From NCBI RefSeq assembly GCF_029433095.1, contig NZ_JARNTX010000003.1, positions 434,001 through 498,000 of the forward strand: a DNA stretch of 64,000 nt, in the 5' to 3' direction. The DNA comes from Hymenobacter sp. YC55 (GTDB taxonomy: Bacteria > Bacteroidota > Bacteroidia > Cytophagales > Hymenobacteraceae). The notes below the pieces were generated by a model. It made no database searches. It was not told the origin of the DNA and saw only the letters and a program-made list of their open reading frames with translations. Both the position numbers and the translations under genes were made by a program. Shown one piece after another: positions 27,273 through 35,619 of the stretch. How positions within the stretch are numbered: position 1 is the stretch's first letter; each line of letters opens with the position of its first letter.

Positions 27273-28244
27273 ATGATCAAACGTAAAGCCCTGCGCTTCC
27301 TTACTCCGCTGCTTGGGGCCGCCCTGCTGAGTGCGTGCTCGAAGGACGTGTACATGTTCACGTCGTTTCGGGAGCCGGCTACTGACGGGCTACGGCTGCT
27401 CTATAGCCACGACGGCTACAAGTGGACGGACATGGGCCGCTCGTTTCTGACGCCGCAGGTGGGGCCAAGCAAGCTAATGCGCGACCCGTCCATAGCCCGC
27501 GGGCCGGACGGCACTTACCACCTCGTGTGGACCTGCGGCTGGAAAGGCGACAAAGGCTTTGGCTACGCCAGTTCCAAGGATTTGGTGCACTGGTCGACGC
27601 AGCGTTTCATTGATGTGATGGGGCACGAACCGACCACCGTGAACGTGTGGGCCCCCGAAATCTTCTACGATGCGCCCACCAAGCAGTACCTCATCGTGTG
27701 GGCCTCCACCATCCCGTTCCGCTTCCCGAAAGGCATCGAAGAAGAAGACAACAACCACCGACTCTACTATACTACTACCAAGGATTTTCAGTCGTTTACG
27801 CCCGCCAAGCTCTTTATCGACCCCGGTTTCAGCTCGATTGATGCCGTGGTGGTGCAGCGCGCCGCCAAAGACTACGTGCTGGTAGTGAAAGACAACACCC
27901 GGCCCAACCGCAACATCAAAGTGGCCTTCGGGCCGAGTGCGCTCGGTCCGTTTCCGAACGTGTCGGAGCCGTTTACCGGCAACTTCACCGAAGGCCCGAG
28001 CGTGGTACGCCTCCCGCACGACGAGTGGCTGATCTACTACGACGCCTACAAGGAAAAGCGCTACGGCGTGATGAAGACCTCTGATTTCAAGTCGTTCACC
28101 GACGTGTCGGGGCAGACCAGCGTGCCGGAAGGGCACAAGCACGGTACCATCTTCGCGGTGCCGCGCAAGACTTTCAACACCTTGTTGCAAAGCGCCCCCG
28201 CCGGGGCGGCCGCCGCAACGTCAACGAGCGGAACTCATGAGTAA
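27273..28244 (+). CDS. GH43-like lipoprotein (arabinosidase/galactosidase clan)
   Basis: The protein has 323 aa. It is a lipoprotein by its lipobox LSAC with C22. The five-bladed propeller of GH43 is supported by the three spaced acidic residues: D71 (LMRDPSIAR, base), D190 (SSIDAVVV, pKa modulator) and E240 (FTEGPSVVR, acid), together with the NVWAPEIFYD blade motif. GH43 enzymes invert at alpha-L-arabinofuranose, beta-xylose or beta-galactose linkages. In this locus removal of arabinose or galactose side chains is most likely. The stop overlaps the start of the next gene by 8 bp, implying translational coupling. Confidence 0.85.
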   Translation: MIKRKALRFLTPLLGAALLSACSKDVYMFTSFREPATDGLRLLYSHDGYKWTDMGRSFLTPQVGPSKLMRDPSIARGPDGTYHLVWTCGWKGDKGFGYASSKDLVHWSTQRFIDVMGHEPTTVNVWAPEIFYDAPTKQYLIVWASTIPFRFPKGIEEEDNNHRLYYTTTKDFQSFTPAKLFIDPGFSSIDAVVVQRAAKDYVLVVKDNTRPNRNIKVAFGPSALGPFPNVSEPFTGNFTEGPSVVRLPHDEWLIYYDAYKEKRYGVMKTSDFKSFTDVSGQTSVPEGHKHGTIFAVPRKTFNTLLQSAPAGAAAATSTSGTHE

Positions 28245-30114
28245 GCATATAGCACCTCTCGCGGCTACTGCGTTAACTGTGCTGGGCAGTCTTTCCGCCC
28301 GCGGCCAGGAAACCATCCGCTACACCGGCACCACGCTCAGCAACGTGGACTACCACCACGGACAGCTGCGGCCGGCCATCGGGACGCACACCCGGCAGGT
28401 GCTGCGCGCCAACCGCGAGCAGCCGAGCGCCGCCAACGGGGAGGGGTGGACCTACAACCATGCCCCCATGTTGGCCTACTGGAACGGGCAATTTTACCTG
28501 CAATACCTCAGCAACCCGGTGGGGGAGCACGTGCCGCCGGGCCGCACGCTGCTGCTTACCTCCAAGGACGGCGAAACCTGGACCAACCCCACGGTGATTT
28601 TTCCGCCCTACAAAATTCCGGACGGCGTTACCAAACCCGACCAGCCCGGCAAAGTCGCCAAGGACTTAGTGGCCGTAATGCACCAGCGCGTGGGCTTCTA
28701 CGTGTCCAAGAAAAACCGCCTACTAACGCTCGGTTACTACGGCATTGCCCTCGACGCCAAAGACGACCCAAACGACGGCCAAGGCATCGGGCGGGTGGTG
28801 CGCGAGGTGCTGTCCAATGGCAAATTCGGCCCGATTTACTTTCTGCGAAACAACAAGACCTGGGACAAGTCGAAGTCTACGTACCCGTTTTACACCAGCA
28901 GCAAAGACAAGGGTTTTGTAGCGGCCTGCGAGGAAATTCTGGCTTCGCCGCTGATGATGCAGCAGATGGTGGAAGAGCAGGACCGCGACGACCCATTGAT
29001 TCCGCTCAAAAAGGAGTACAAAGCCTTCAGTTACTACCACCTGCCCGACAACCGGGTGGTGGGCATCTGGAAGCACGCCCTCACCACTATCAGCCCCGAC
29101 GGCGGCAAAACCTGGCCCAATCCGGTTGTTCGGGCGCCGAAGTTTGTGAACAGCAACGCCAAGATTTGGGGCCAGCGCACCTCCGATGGGCGCTACGCCA
29201 CCGTGTACAACCCCTCGGAATTCCGATGGCCGCTCGGCATTTCCACCAGTGAAAACGGGTTGGACTACACCGATCTGTGGCTGGTGCACGGCGAAATCAG
29301 CCCCATGCGCTACGGCGGCAACTACAAGTCGTACGGCCCGCAGTACGTGCGCGGCATTCAGGAAGGCGACGGCACACCGCCCGACAAAAAGCTGTGGGTG
29401 ACGTACAGCATGAACAAGGAAGACATCTGGATTGCCTCGGTGCCCGTGCCAGTGCACGCCAAAGCGGAAACGCAGGCCAACGAAGTATTTGCGCAACTGC
29501 CGGCTGGGCAGGAACTGGTGAACTGGAACACCTACAGCCTGGTGCAAGCGCCAGTGGAAATCGGTAAGCTGCCGGATGGCACGAAGGGTCTGGTGTTCAA
29601 GGACTCCGACAAGTTCGACTATGCCAAAGCCGAGCGCGTCATTCCAGAGGCCAAGAAAGTGGTAGCGGAGTTTTCGGTGGTGCCTGCTCAAAACGACAAG
29701 GGCCTGCTGCAAATCGAGTTTCAGGACGGCAAAGGCACGCCGGCCGTGCAGCTCACCTTCGATGCCGAGGGTAATTTCCGCCACAAAGCCGGGGCCCGCT
29801 TCAAGAACATCACCAAGTACCAAGCCGGCCAGCAGTACGACGTGCGCGTGTCGCTCGACGCCGATGCCCGGTCCTTCACGGTGTCCATCAACGGCAAGCC
29901 CTCTGGTACCTACATCTTCTTCGCGCCGGTAGCTTCCTTCGAGCGAATCATGTTCCGCACCGGTGAGGCCCGCCACTTCCCCACGCCGGACACCCCCGCC
30001 GACCAAACCTACGACCTACCCCAAGCAGGCGAATCAGACCCGTTAGCCACCTTCTATTTGAAGTCGCTGAAAACAAGCGTGCCAGAGGCCGCAACCGGCT
30101 CCGCCGCTAATTGA
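28237..30114 (+). CDS. Secreted beta-propeller (sialidase-fold-like) protein with C-terminal concanavalin-like domain
   Basis: The protein has 625 aa with a signal peptide (cleavage near ARGQ). The N-terminal two thirds show propeller-type repeats with Asp-box-like turns (SKDGETWTNP, SPDGGKTWPNP) and SENGLDYTDLW. From about residue 465 a beta-sandwich (AEFSVVPAQNDKGLLQIEF, FTVSINGKPSGTYIFF) resembles LamG/concanavalin-like binding domains. Rhamnose-targeting propeller families such as GH145 and ulvan lyase families share this architecture, but I cannot place it in any. It overlaps the GH43 gene by 8 bp and precedes GH2 by 9 bp, so the three are almost certainly one translation-coupled unit. 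The exact reaction is unknown. Confidence 0.6.
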   Translation: MSKHIAPLAATALTVLGSLSARGQETIRYTGTTLSNVDYHHGQLRPAIGTHTRQVLRANREQPSAANGEGWTYNHAPMLAYWNGQFYLQYLSNPVGEHVPPGRTLLLTSKDGETWTNPTVIFPPYKIPDGVTKPDQPGKVAKDLVAVMHQRVGFYVSKKNRLLTLGYYGIALDAKDDPNDGQGIGRVVREVLSNGKFGPIYFLRNNKTWDKSKSTYPFYTSSKDKGFVAACEEILASPLMMQQMVEEQDRDDPLIPLKKEYKAFSYYHLPDNRVVGIWKHALTTISPDGGKTWPNPVVRAPKFVNSNAKIWGQRTSDGRYATVYNPSEFRWPLGISTSENGLDYTDLWLVHGEISPMRYGGNYKSYGPQYVRGIQEGDGTPPDKKLWVTYSMNKEDIWIASVPVPVHAKAETQANEVFAQLPAGQELVNWNTYSLVQAPVEIGKLPDGTKGLVFKDSDKFDYAKAERVIPEAKKVVAEFSVVPAQNDKGLLQIEFQDGKGTPAVQLTFDAEGNFRHKAGARFKNITKYQAGQQYDVRVSLDADARSFTVSINGKPSGTYIFFAPVASFERIMFRTGEARHFPTPDTPADQTYDLPQAGESDPLATFYLKSLKTSVPEAATGSAAN

Positions 30115-30123
30115 CCCCACCCG

Positions 30124-32943
30124 ATGCCCAAACTCCTACTTGCCCTCTTGCTCTGTCTAGCTGCTACTGGCCTCCGCGCGCAGGGCACCGAAACGATGTT
30201 CCTGTCTGGTACCGACAAAGACCACGCGAAGAAGTGGAAGTTCTACTGCACCGCCGGGCGCAATTCCGGCAAGTGGACCACCATTGCCGTGCCCTCGAAT
30301 TGGGAGTTGCAGGGCTTCGGCAAGTACAACTACGGCCACGACAAAGACACTGCGCGCGGCAAGGAAAAGGGCCTCTACAAGTACCAGTTCAACGTGCCCG
30401 CCGCCTGGAAGGGCAAGACGGTAAACATCGTGTTTGATGGCTCGATGACCGATACCGAAGTCAAGATCAACGGCCAGTCGGCGGGGGCAGTGCACCAAGG
30501 CTCGTACTACCGCTTTAAATACGACATCACCAAGCTGCTGCAGTACGGCAAAACCAACTTGCTCGAAGCCACCGTATCCAAGCATTCCACCAACGAATCG
30601 GTGAACGATGCCGAGCGGCGCGGCGACTTCTGGCTGTTCGGTGGCATCTTCCGGCCGGTGTTTTTGGAGGCGCTGCCCACCACGCACCTCAACCGCGTAG
30701 CCGTGGATGCCAAAGCCGACGGCTCGTTTAAAGCCGACGTGTACGTGAACGGAACAGTCGCCGATGAAGTGGTAGGCCAACTCTACACGCTCGATGGGCA
30801 GAAAGCCGGCGGCGAGTTCAAAGCCACCGTAACCGCGGGCAGCGCCGCCACGCGTCTGCAAACCACCTTGGCCTCGCCGAAACTCTGGACGCCGGAAGCC
30901 CCCAACCTGTACCGCGTAGCCTTCACATTGCGCAAGAGCGGTCAGCCCGTGCACACCCTCGACAAGCGCGTGGGCTTCCGCACGGTGGAGCTGCGCGAGC
31001 GGGAAGGCTTCTACGTGAACGGCATTAAAATCAAGTTCAAGGGCGTGTGCCGGCACTCGTTCTGGCCCACCTCGGGCCGCACCACCAGCAAGGCGCTCAG
31101 CGTCACGGACGTGAACCTGATGAAGGACATGAACATGAACGCCGTGCGCATGTCGCACTACCCGCCCGACGACCATTTCCTGGCTGCCTGCGACTCCTTA
31201 GGCCTTTTCGTGCTCGATGAAGTAGCCGGCTGGCACGGCAACTACGATACGCCCACCGGCACCAAGCTCACCGAGGAAATGGTGGTGAAAGACGAAACTC
31301 ACCCGAGCATCGTGGTGTGGGTGAACGGCAACGAGGGCGGCCACAACTTCGACCTCGACCCCGTCCTCGACCGTCTGGACCTGCAAAAGCGCCCCGTCAT
31401 TCACGCCTGGCAGGTGTTCCGCGGCACCGATACCCAACACTATATCAACTACGACTACGGCAACGGTACCCACTTGCACGGCCACAACGTGGTATTCCCC
31501 ACCGAGTTCTTACACGGCCTCTACGACGGCGGCCACGGTGCCGGCTTGCAAGACTATTGGGAGCAGATGTGGCGCGAGCCGCTCTCGGCCGGTGGCTTCC
31601 TGTGGGACTTCTCCGACGCCGGCGTGGTGCGTGCCGACAAGGGCGGCATCCTCGACACCGACGGCAACCACGGCGCCGACGGCATCCTTGGTCCGTACCG
31701 CGAAAAGGAGGGCAGCTTCTACACCATCAAGGAAGTGTGGGCGCCGGTGTTTTTCGAGCGCCGCGAAATCACGCCGAACTTCAACGGTGCCTTCCGCGTG
31801 CAGAACCAGTTTTTCTTCACCAACCTCAACCAGTGCCGCTTCACCTGGAAGCTAGCCCAACTACCCAAGCCCGGCAGTTCCGCCGCGGCCGTCACCAAAA
31901 CCGGCCCCATCACGGCTCCGGCCATTGCGCCTAGCGAGTTCGGCTCGCTCCAGCTCACTCTCCCCACCGACTGGCAAACCCACGACGTGCTCTACATCAC
32001 GGCCAACTACCCCGACGGCCGCGAAATCTATACCTGGAGTTGGCCTCTTGCCCGTCCGCAGCGCGTAGCTCAACAGCTCGTCACAATGGATGGTGCCACG
32101 GCCGCAACTGTGTCGGAAAATGACTCGCTCTACACCGTAGCAGCCAACGGCGTGCAGCTAGCGTTCAGCCGCAAAACCGGCTTGTTGCGGCAGGTGCGCA
32201 ACGCCAAAGGCATCATCCCGTTTGCCAACGGTCCCGTGCTGGCTGAGGGCACCACCGAGTTCGAAGGCCTCTCGCAAAAGCAAGACGGCAAGAACGTGGT
32301 GGTCAGCGCCAAGTTTGGAAAGAAGAGCAGCTACCAGTCCTTGGATTGGACTATTTATTCCTCGGGTTGGGTGAGGATGACGGCCAAGTACTTTCCCAAA
32401 GACTACGAGTTTACCCTGGCCGGCCTGAGCTTCACCTACCCCGAAAAGCAGGTACGCGGCGTGCAGTGGATGGGCGACGGGCCTTACCGCGTGTGGAAAG
32501 ACCGCCTGAAAGGCAACAACTTAGGCGTCTGGACCAAGGCCTACAACAACACCGCCACCGGCGAAACCGAAGGCACGAAAGGCCCCGAGTACCCGGAGTT
32601 CAAGGGTTATTACTCCAACTTCTACTGGATGAAGCTGCAAACCACCGAGCAGCCCATCACGATAGTATGCGACCAGGAGGATGTGTTCTTGCGCCTGTTC
32701 ACGCCGCGCTTCTCGGCCACGCCCTTCAACACCGCGCCCGCCTTCCCGACGGGCACCATCTCGTTTATGCACGCCATTCCGCCCATCGGCACCAAGTCGC
32801 AGAAAGCCGAGAACATGGGCCCCATGGGTCGCCCTAGCATGTACTACGACTACAGCAAAGACCCCTCGTACGCCAAGGAACTAACCTTGTACTTCGATTT
32901 CTCCGGCCAGCAGGCCACCCCGGCAGCCGTTGGGAAGCGGTAA
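30124..32943 (+). CDS. GH2 family glycosidase (beta-glucuronidase/beta-galactosidase clan)
   Basis: The protein has 939 aa and a signal peptide (cleavage near LRAQG). The order is a jelly roll (IAVPSNWELQGFG, FDGSMTDTEVKINGQ), an Ig-like domain, then a TIM barrel. E404 (WVNGNEGGHNFD) is the acid/base and E461 (FPTEFLHG) the likely nucleophile. The barrel motifs differ from LacZ, so its sugar is open: beta-galactose, beta-glucuronate or alpha-L-arabinopyranose are all GH2 activities. It ends the core operon. A second, diverged copy of its last roughly 53 codons is found at 34066-34230 beyond an accessory module (see pseudogene entry). Confidence 0.88.
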   Translation: MPKLLLALLLCLAATGLRAQGTETMFLSGTDKDHAKKWKFYCTAGRNSGKWTTIAVPSNWELQGFGKYNYGHDKDTARGKEKGLYKYQFNVPAAWKGKTVNIVFDGSMTDTEVKINGQSAGAVHQGSYYRFKYDITKLLQYGKTNLLEATVSKHSTNESVNDAERRGDFWLFGGIFRPVFLEALPTTHLNRVAVDAKADGSFKADVYVNGTVADEVVGQLYTLDGQKAGGEFKATVTAGSAATRLQTTLASPKLWTPEAPNLYRVAFTLRKSGQPVHTLDKRVGFRTVELREREGFYVNGIKIKFKGVCRHSFWPTSGRTTSKALSVTDVNLMKDMNMNAVRMSHYPPDDHFLAACDSLGLFVLDEVAGWHGNYDTPTGTKLTEEMVVKDETHPSIVVWVNGNEGGHNFDLDPVLDRLDLQKRPVIHAWQVFRGTDTQHYINYDYGNGTHLHGHNVVFPTEFLHGLYDGGHGAGLQDYWEQMWREPLSAGGFLWDFSDAGVVRADKGGILDTDGNHGADGILGPYREKEGSFYTIKEVWAPVFFERREITPNFNGAFRVQNQFFFTNLNQCRFTWKLAQLPKPGSSAAAVTKTGPITAPAIAPSEFGSLQLTLPTDWQTHDVLYITANYPDGREIYTWSWPLARPQRVAQQLVTMDGATAATVSENDSLYTVAANGVQLAFSRKTGLLRQVRNAKGIIPFANGPVLAEGTTEFEGLSQKQDGKNVVVSAKFGKKSSYQSLDWTIYSSGWVRMTAKYFPKDYEFTLAGLSFTYPEKQVRGVQWMGDGPYRVWKDRLKGNNLGVWTKAYNNTATGETEGTKGPEYPEFKGYYSNFYWMKLQTTEQPITIVCDQEDVFLRLFTPRFSATPFNTAPAFPTGTISFMHAIPPIGTKSQKAENMGPMGRPSMYYDYSKDPSYAKELTLYFDFSGQQATPAAVGKR

Positions 32944-32952
32944 GAACTTTGT

Positions 32953-32990
32953 GTCATGCTGAACGCAGGGAAGCATCTCTACCGTTTCGT
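32953..32990 (+). repeat. Single-arm copy of the dispersed repeat
   Basis: GTCATGCTGAACGCAGGGAA begins at 32953 and continues with AGCATCTCTACCGTTTCG. It lies 10 bp after the GH2 stop and marks the left edge of the low-GC accessory patch. Confidence 0.5.
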
Positions 32991-33038
32991 TGTTGCGTAT
33001 CTTGAAACTACAAAAGCTGCGTTTCTGCGTAACTATTG

Positions 33039-33046
33039 TAGCTTCG
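33039..33046 (+). promoter_or_regulatory. Possible -7 promoter element TAGCTTCG
   Basis: TAGCTTCG fits the Bacteroidota TAnnTTtG -7 element with one change and lies 35 bp before the small gene at 33081. I see no convincing -33 element, so this is tentative. Confidence 0.2.
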
Positions 33047-33080
33047 TTACATTAGCCACAGCCTGAACCGCCTAACCGTT

Positions 33081-33347
33081 ATGAGCACGAAGAAAAGCAG
33101 TGTAACCATCCTAAGCGAGTTCAGAGGCAAGCACTATGGCCCACGCGGAGTTGTCAAAGGGGAAGCGCTGGAAACTGGCTACGAGAATTTCAAAAAAGCG
33201 AATGCAGGAGCAGTAGAAGCCCCCGCCGCTCTTGATCTTTCCGCCCTTTTTGGCGCATACTTTAGTAGCGAATCTGCTGATGAAATACTAGCGAGAATCA
33301 GAAGTTCCAGAGTTTATACCCGCGGCGATACGTCTCTTGATTGCTAA
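33081..33347 (+). CDS. Small hypothetical protein (88 aa), possible antitoxin-like
   Basis: I do not recognise a family. The ATG at 33081 starts MSTKKSSVTILSEF, with no signal peptide or membrane segment. The C-terminal ADEILARIRSSRVYTRGD resembles the charged tail helix of some type II antitoxins, but no toxin follows in the expected position. The gene could be an antitoxin remnant. It lies in the accessory patch that interrupts the PUL, 137 bp after the GH2 stop. Confidence 0.45.
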   Translation: MSTKKSSVTILSEFRGKHYGPRGVVKGEALETGYENFKKANAGAVEAPAALDLSALFGAYFSSESADEILARIRSSRVYTRGDTSLDC

Positions 33348-33381
33348 CCCAGCCAGTACAGTAACATTAAATAACACCGCC

Positions 33382-33555
33382 ATGGCAAAGCTTACACGAT
33401 TCACAAGCTTCGAAGCGTTGAAGTCAGATGCTGAAGAAGCCAAAGCAACTCCAGCAGCACGTGATAAAGCACACGCGGAGTTCGAGGAGTTTATAAAGAT
33501 TTTGCAGCGTGAGCTAGCCGCCAAAAAGAAGGTGCAATCTTCTGATGAACGCTAA
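33382..33555 (+). CDS. Small charged helical protein (57 aa) coupled to a nucleotidyltransferase
   Basis: I chose the ATG at 33382 (MAKLTRFTSFEALKSD); an in-frame TTG further upstream would add an uncharged, atypical leader. The sequence is rich in A, E and K and is predicted to be helical (EEAKATPAARDKAHAEFEEFIKILQREL). It overlaps the following nucleotidyltransferase gene by 11 bp, so the two are probably translated together. This arrangement resembles an antitoxin or partner protein before a MNT/AbiEii-type enzyme. The function is not established. Confidence 0.6.
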   Translation: MAKLTRFTSFEALKSDAEEAKATPAARDKAHAEFEEFIKILQRELAAKKKVQSSDER

Positions 33556-34051
33556 TCTAGTAGGTAGCATCCTCGCTGTCTGTAGCATTCTCAACAAGCA
33601 TGAGGTTGAATATCTTGTTGTTGGAGGTACTGCGGTAGCTTTGCACGGCTACTACAGACAGTCAAGGAATGCAGTCGGCGCAATTGCGGATAAACCCGAT
33701 TTAGACATATGGTATAATCCGACCTATACTAATTACTTCAAGCTACTACAGGCACTTGAGGAGTTGGGGCAAGATGTCACGAAATTTAAAGAAGAGCAGG
33801 CCCCAAATCCTAGTAAATCCTTCTTTAGATACGAATTCGAGCAATTTACGCTTGATCTTCTGCCAGAATTGAAAGCACCACTGAGGTTCGGTGTTTCGTT
33901 TAAAAGCCGCGAGACTATTGCTTTGAGGGAAGTTGATATTCCGTTCATCAGTTATGATGATTTGTTGGTTGACAAAGCAGCAAATGCTAGGCCGAAAGAC
34001 GTGACGGATATCAACCAATTGAAGGCTAGGCGGGCATCTAACGAAAACTAG
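33545..34051 (+). CDS. AbiEii/MNT-like nucleotidyltransferase
   Basis: The protein has 168 aa. It carries the nucleotidyltransferase core: VEYLVVGGTAVALHGYYRQSRN (GG[ST] motif) and, about 25 residues later, DLDIWYNP supplying the paired metal-binding aspartates. A late helix with SYDDLLVDKAANARPKDVTDINQLK is typical of this superfamily. Related enzymes act in type II or type IV toxin-antitoxin or abortive infection systems. Local GC content is clearly lower than in the flanking glycosidase genes, suggesting recent acquisition. It overlaps the 57-aa gene and lies 15 bp before the GH2 fragment. Confidence 0.72.
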   Translation: MNANLVGSILAVCSILNKHEVEYLVVGGTAVALHGYYRQSRNAVGAIADKPDLDIWYNPTYTNYFKLLQALEELGQDVTKFKEEQAPNPSKSFFRYEFEQFTLDLLPELKAPLRFGVSFKSRETIALREVDIPFISYDDLLVDKAANARPKDVTDINQLKARRASNEN

Positions 34052-34065
34052 TAAATGGTGGTGTC

Positions 34066-34230
34066 ACGCCCATCGGCACCAAGTCGCAGGAAGCCGAGAA
34101 CATGGGCCCGATGGGCAAAACCAACATGTACTATGACTACAGCAAAGACCCTTCGTACGCCAAGGAAATTACACTCTACTTCGATTTCACCGGCAAGCAG
34201 ATGACACCTGCCGCGGTTGGGAAACAGTAA
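34066..34230 (+). pseudogene. 3' fragment of a GH2 glycosidase gene
   Basis: These 165 bp encode TPIGTKSQEAENMGPMG, then MYYDYSKDPSYAKEITLYFD and AAVGKQ-stop. They align without gaps with the last codons of the GH2 gene ending at 32943; by hand I count roughly four-fifths identity at both DNA and protein level. The reading frame is intact to the stop, but no start codon, signal peptide or catalytic region precedes it. It is either the remnant of a second GH2 gene or the original 3' end displaced by insertion of the module at 32.95-34.05 kb. Confidence 0.85.
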
Positions 34231-34380
34231 GAGATAGCGTTAGAATGTAGCAGCGGGTAGCAGGCCGATGAGGTTTGATGCCCGCTGTTTGTTTACAGGC
34301 CAATAGCTGCTTTATTTGTGCCTTTGTGTAGCATTGAGTGTATAATTTTTTTAATACTAAGTTCTTTTTATAGCGGAGAG

Positions 34381-35355
34381 ATGGCAAAGACAACTTTTTG
34401 GAATATAATTGAAAAGACAATAGAGAAAGCAGGTACACCTTTGTCTCCGAAAGAAATTTGGGTGAAAGCAAATGAACTGGGTACAATTGGTGATTTTGTG
34501 ACTTCCGGCAAAACTCCATGGGATACTATAGGTGCTTATTGCTACACTGATATTCAGAGAGCTGGGGATAATTCGCTCATTATTCAAACTAATGAAAGAC
34601 CTGCGCAATTCTTTTTAAGAAAATTGTCCATTAAAACCGATCTAGATAAGGTTCAAAAGCAAAAGGAATTAGAAATTGCTAAAAAAGAGAAAAGTGAAAC
34701 TAAGAAATTTAATGAAAGAGATTTACACACTATGCTTGTAGCTTATGCTTATGGCGATACTCATTTCAAAGCTAATGTTAAAACAATATATCACGAGACA
34801 TCTACAAAGAGTGGAAAGGGGCAGAATGAATGGCTGCATCCAGATTTAGTTGGTGTCTACTTTCCCTTTCGTGACTATAAAACTGAAACATTAGATATTC
34901 AAAATCACTTGTCAATCAGTTCAATAAAATTATTCTCATTCGAGCTTAAGGTTTATATCAACTTTTCAAATCTTCGGCAATCATATTTTCAGGCAGTCTC
35001 TAATTCTAGTTGGGCTAATGAAGGGTATTTAGTAACCCTGAATTTGGACGATGATGCTTCCCTGAGAGACGAAATTAGGAGGCTTAATAATGCTTTCGGT
35101 ATAGGCGTTATTAAGTTAAATGCTGAGAATATTTATGAGAGTGAAATATTGTTTCCAGCAAGGATAAATAATGGAATAGATTGGGATACGGTAAACAGAC
35201 TGGTATCTGAAAATCCAGATTTTAGTTCTTTCCTAAGGCTTATATCCGAAGATTGTAAATTGGGTAAGGTAAAAAGCGAATATGATAAAGTTTTGAAAAT
35301 AGACGAATTAACGAAGTATATAAAAGATAAAGGGATAAAGAATAGCACCGATTAA
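34381..35355 (+). CDS. HARE-HTH domain protein with PD-(D/E)XK nuclease-like domain
   Basis: The protein has 324 aa. The ATG at 34381 follows a GGAGAG ribosome-binding-like sequence; an upstream in-frame ATG adds only a hydrophobic, unlikely leader. Residues 5-70 match the HARE-HTH winged helix (TFWNIIEKTIEKAGTPLSPKEIWVKA, GKTPWDTIGAYCYTDI). A lysine-rich linker follows. The C-terminal part contains HPDLVG (D155) and FELK (E188, K190), the spacing of a PD-(D/E)XK nuclease core. Such proteins are often restriction or defence related. The gene is strongly AT-rich compared with the rest of the window, so it was probably acquired horizontally. No methyltransferase is nearby. Confidence 0.72.
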   Translation: MAKTTFWNIIEKTIEKAGTPLSPKEIWVKANELGTIGDFVTSGKTPWDTIGAYCYTDIQRAGDNSLIIQTNERPAQFFLRKLSIKTDLDKVQKQKELEIAKKEKSETKKFNERDLHTMLVAYAYGDTHFKANVKTIYHETSTKSGKGQNEWLHPDLVGVYFPFRDYKTETLDIQNHLSISSIKLFSFELKVYINFSNLRQSYFQAVSNSSWANEGYLVTLNLDDDASLRDEIRRLNNAFGIGVIKLNAENIYESEILFPARINNGIDWDTVNRLVSENPDFSSFLRLISEDCKLGKVKSEYDKVLKIDELTKYIKDKGIKNSTD

Positions 35356-35619
35356 AATAGATACCGTATGCACTTTGCCTGAATATGTAGTAGCATATTA
35401 TAATAAGGAGGTATATGTTAAGACAATTGATACGATACTCTTATTCCTTCCATGCCCAAATCCTAAAGCATTATGCTAAGATCGTAGAATGAACGAGCGG
35501 GAAATTTGGCGAACTATGGGACTTGAAAAGTGCCCTGCACAAACCCGCGGACTGCGCCTGTCAATCGTCAGGCTTTCCCTTTCCGAAATGAGAGGGAACC
35601 GGGGGTAGGGTCATCCCCT
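35356..35619. other. AT-rich intergenic region with a possible micro-ORF, before GH78
   Basis: The AT-rich composition continues to about 35.5 kb and then switches to the GC-rich style. A 25-codon frame at 35415-35492 is preceded by AAGGAGGT. The remainder should contain the promoter for the GH78-led operon, but I see no clear consensus element. Confidence 0.4.
35415..35492 (+). CDS. Possible 25-aa micro-ORF with strong Shine-Dalgarno
   Basis: The frame begins ATG at 35415, four bases after AAGGAGGT, and encodes MLRQLIRYSYSFHAQILKHY and five further residues before TGA. Bacteroidota rarely rely on such a perfect Shine-Dalgarno, so the site may reflect the foreign origin of this patch. Product and function are unknown; it may equally be chance. 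Confidence 0.2.
   Translation: MLRQLIRYSYSFHAQILKHYAKIVE

Noticed and set aside
28723..30006. Long minus-strand open frame opposite the beta-propeller gene
   Set aside because: It shadows the plus-strand gene; no signal peptide, motif or sensible start is present.
32953..35600. A complete integrative element or prophage remnant
   Set aside because: Low GC, defence-like genes and a duplicated gene tail suggest insertion, but no integrase, transposase or clear attachment site was found.
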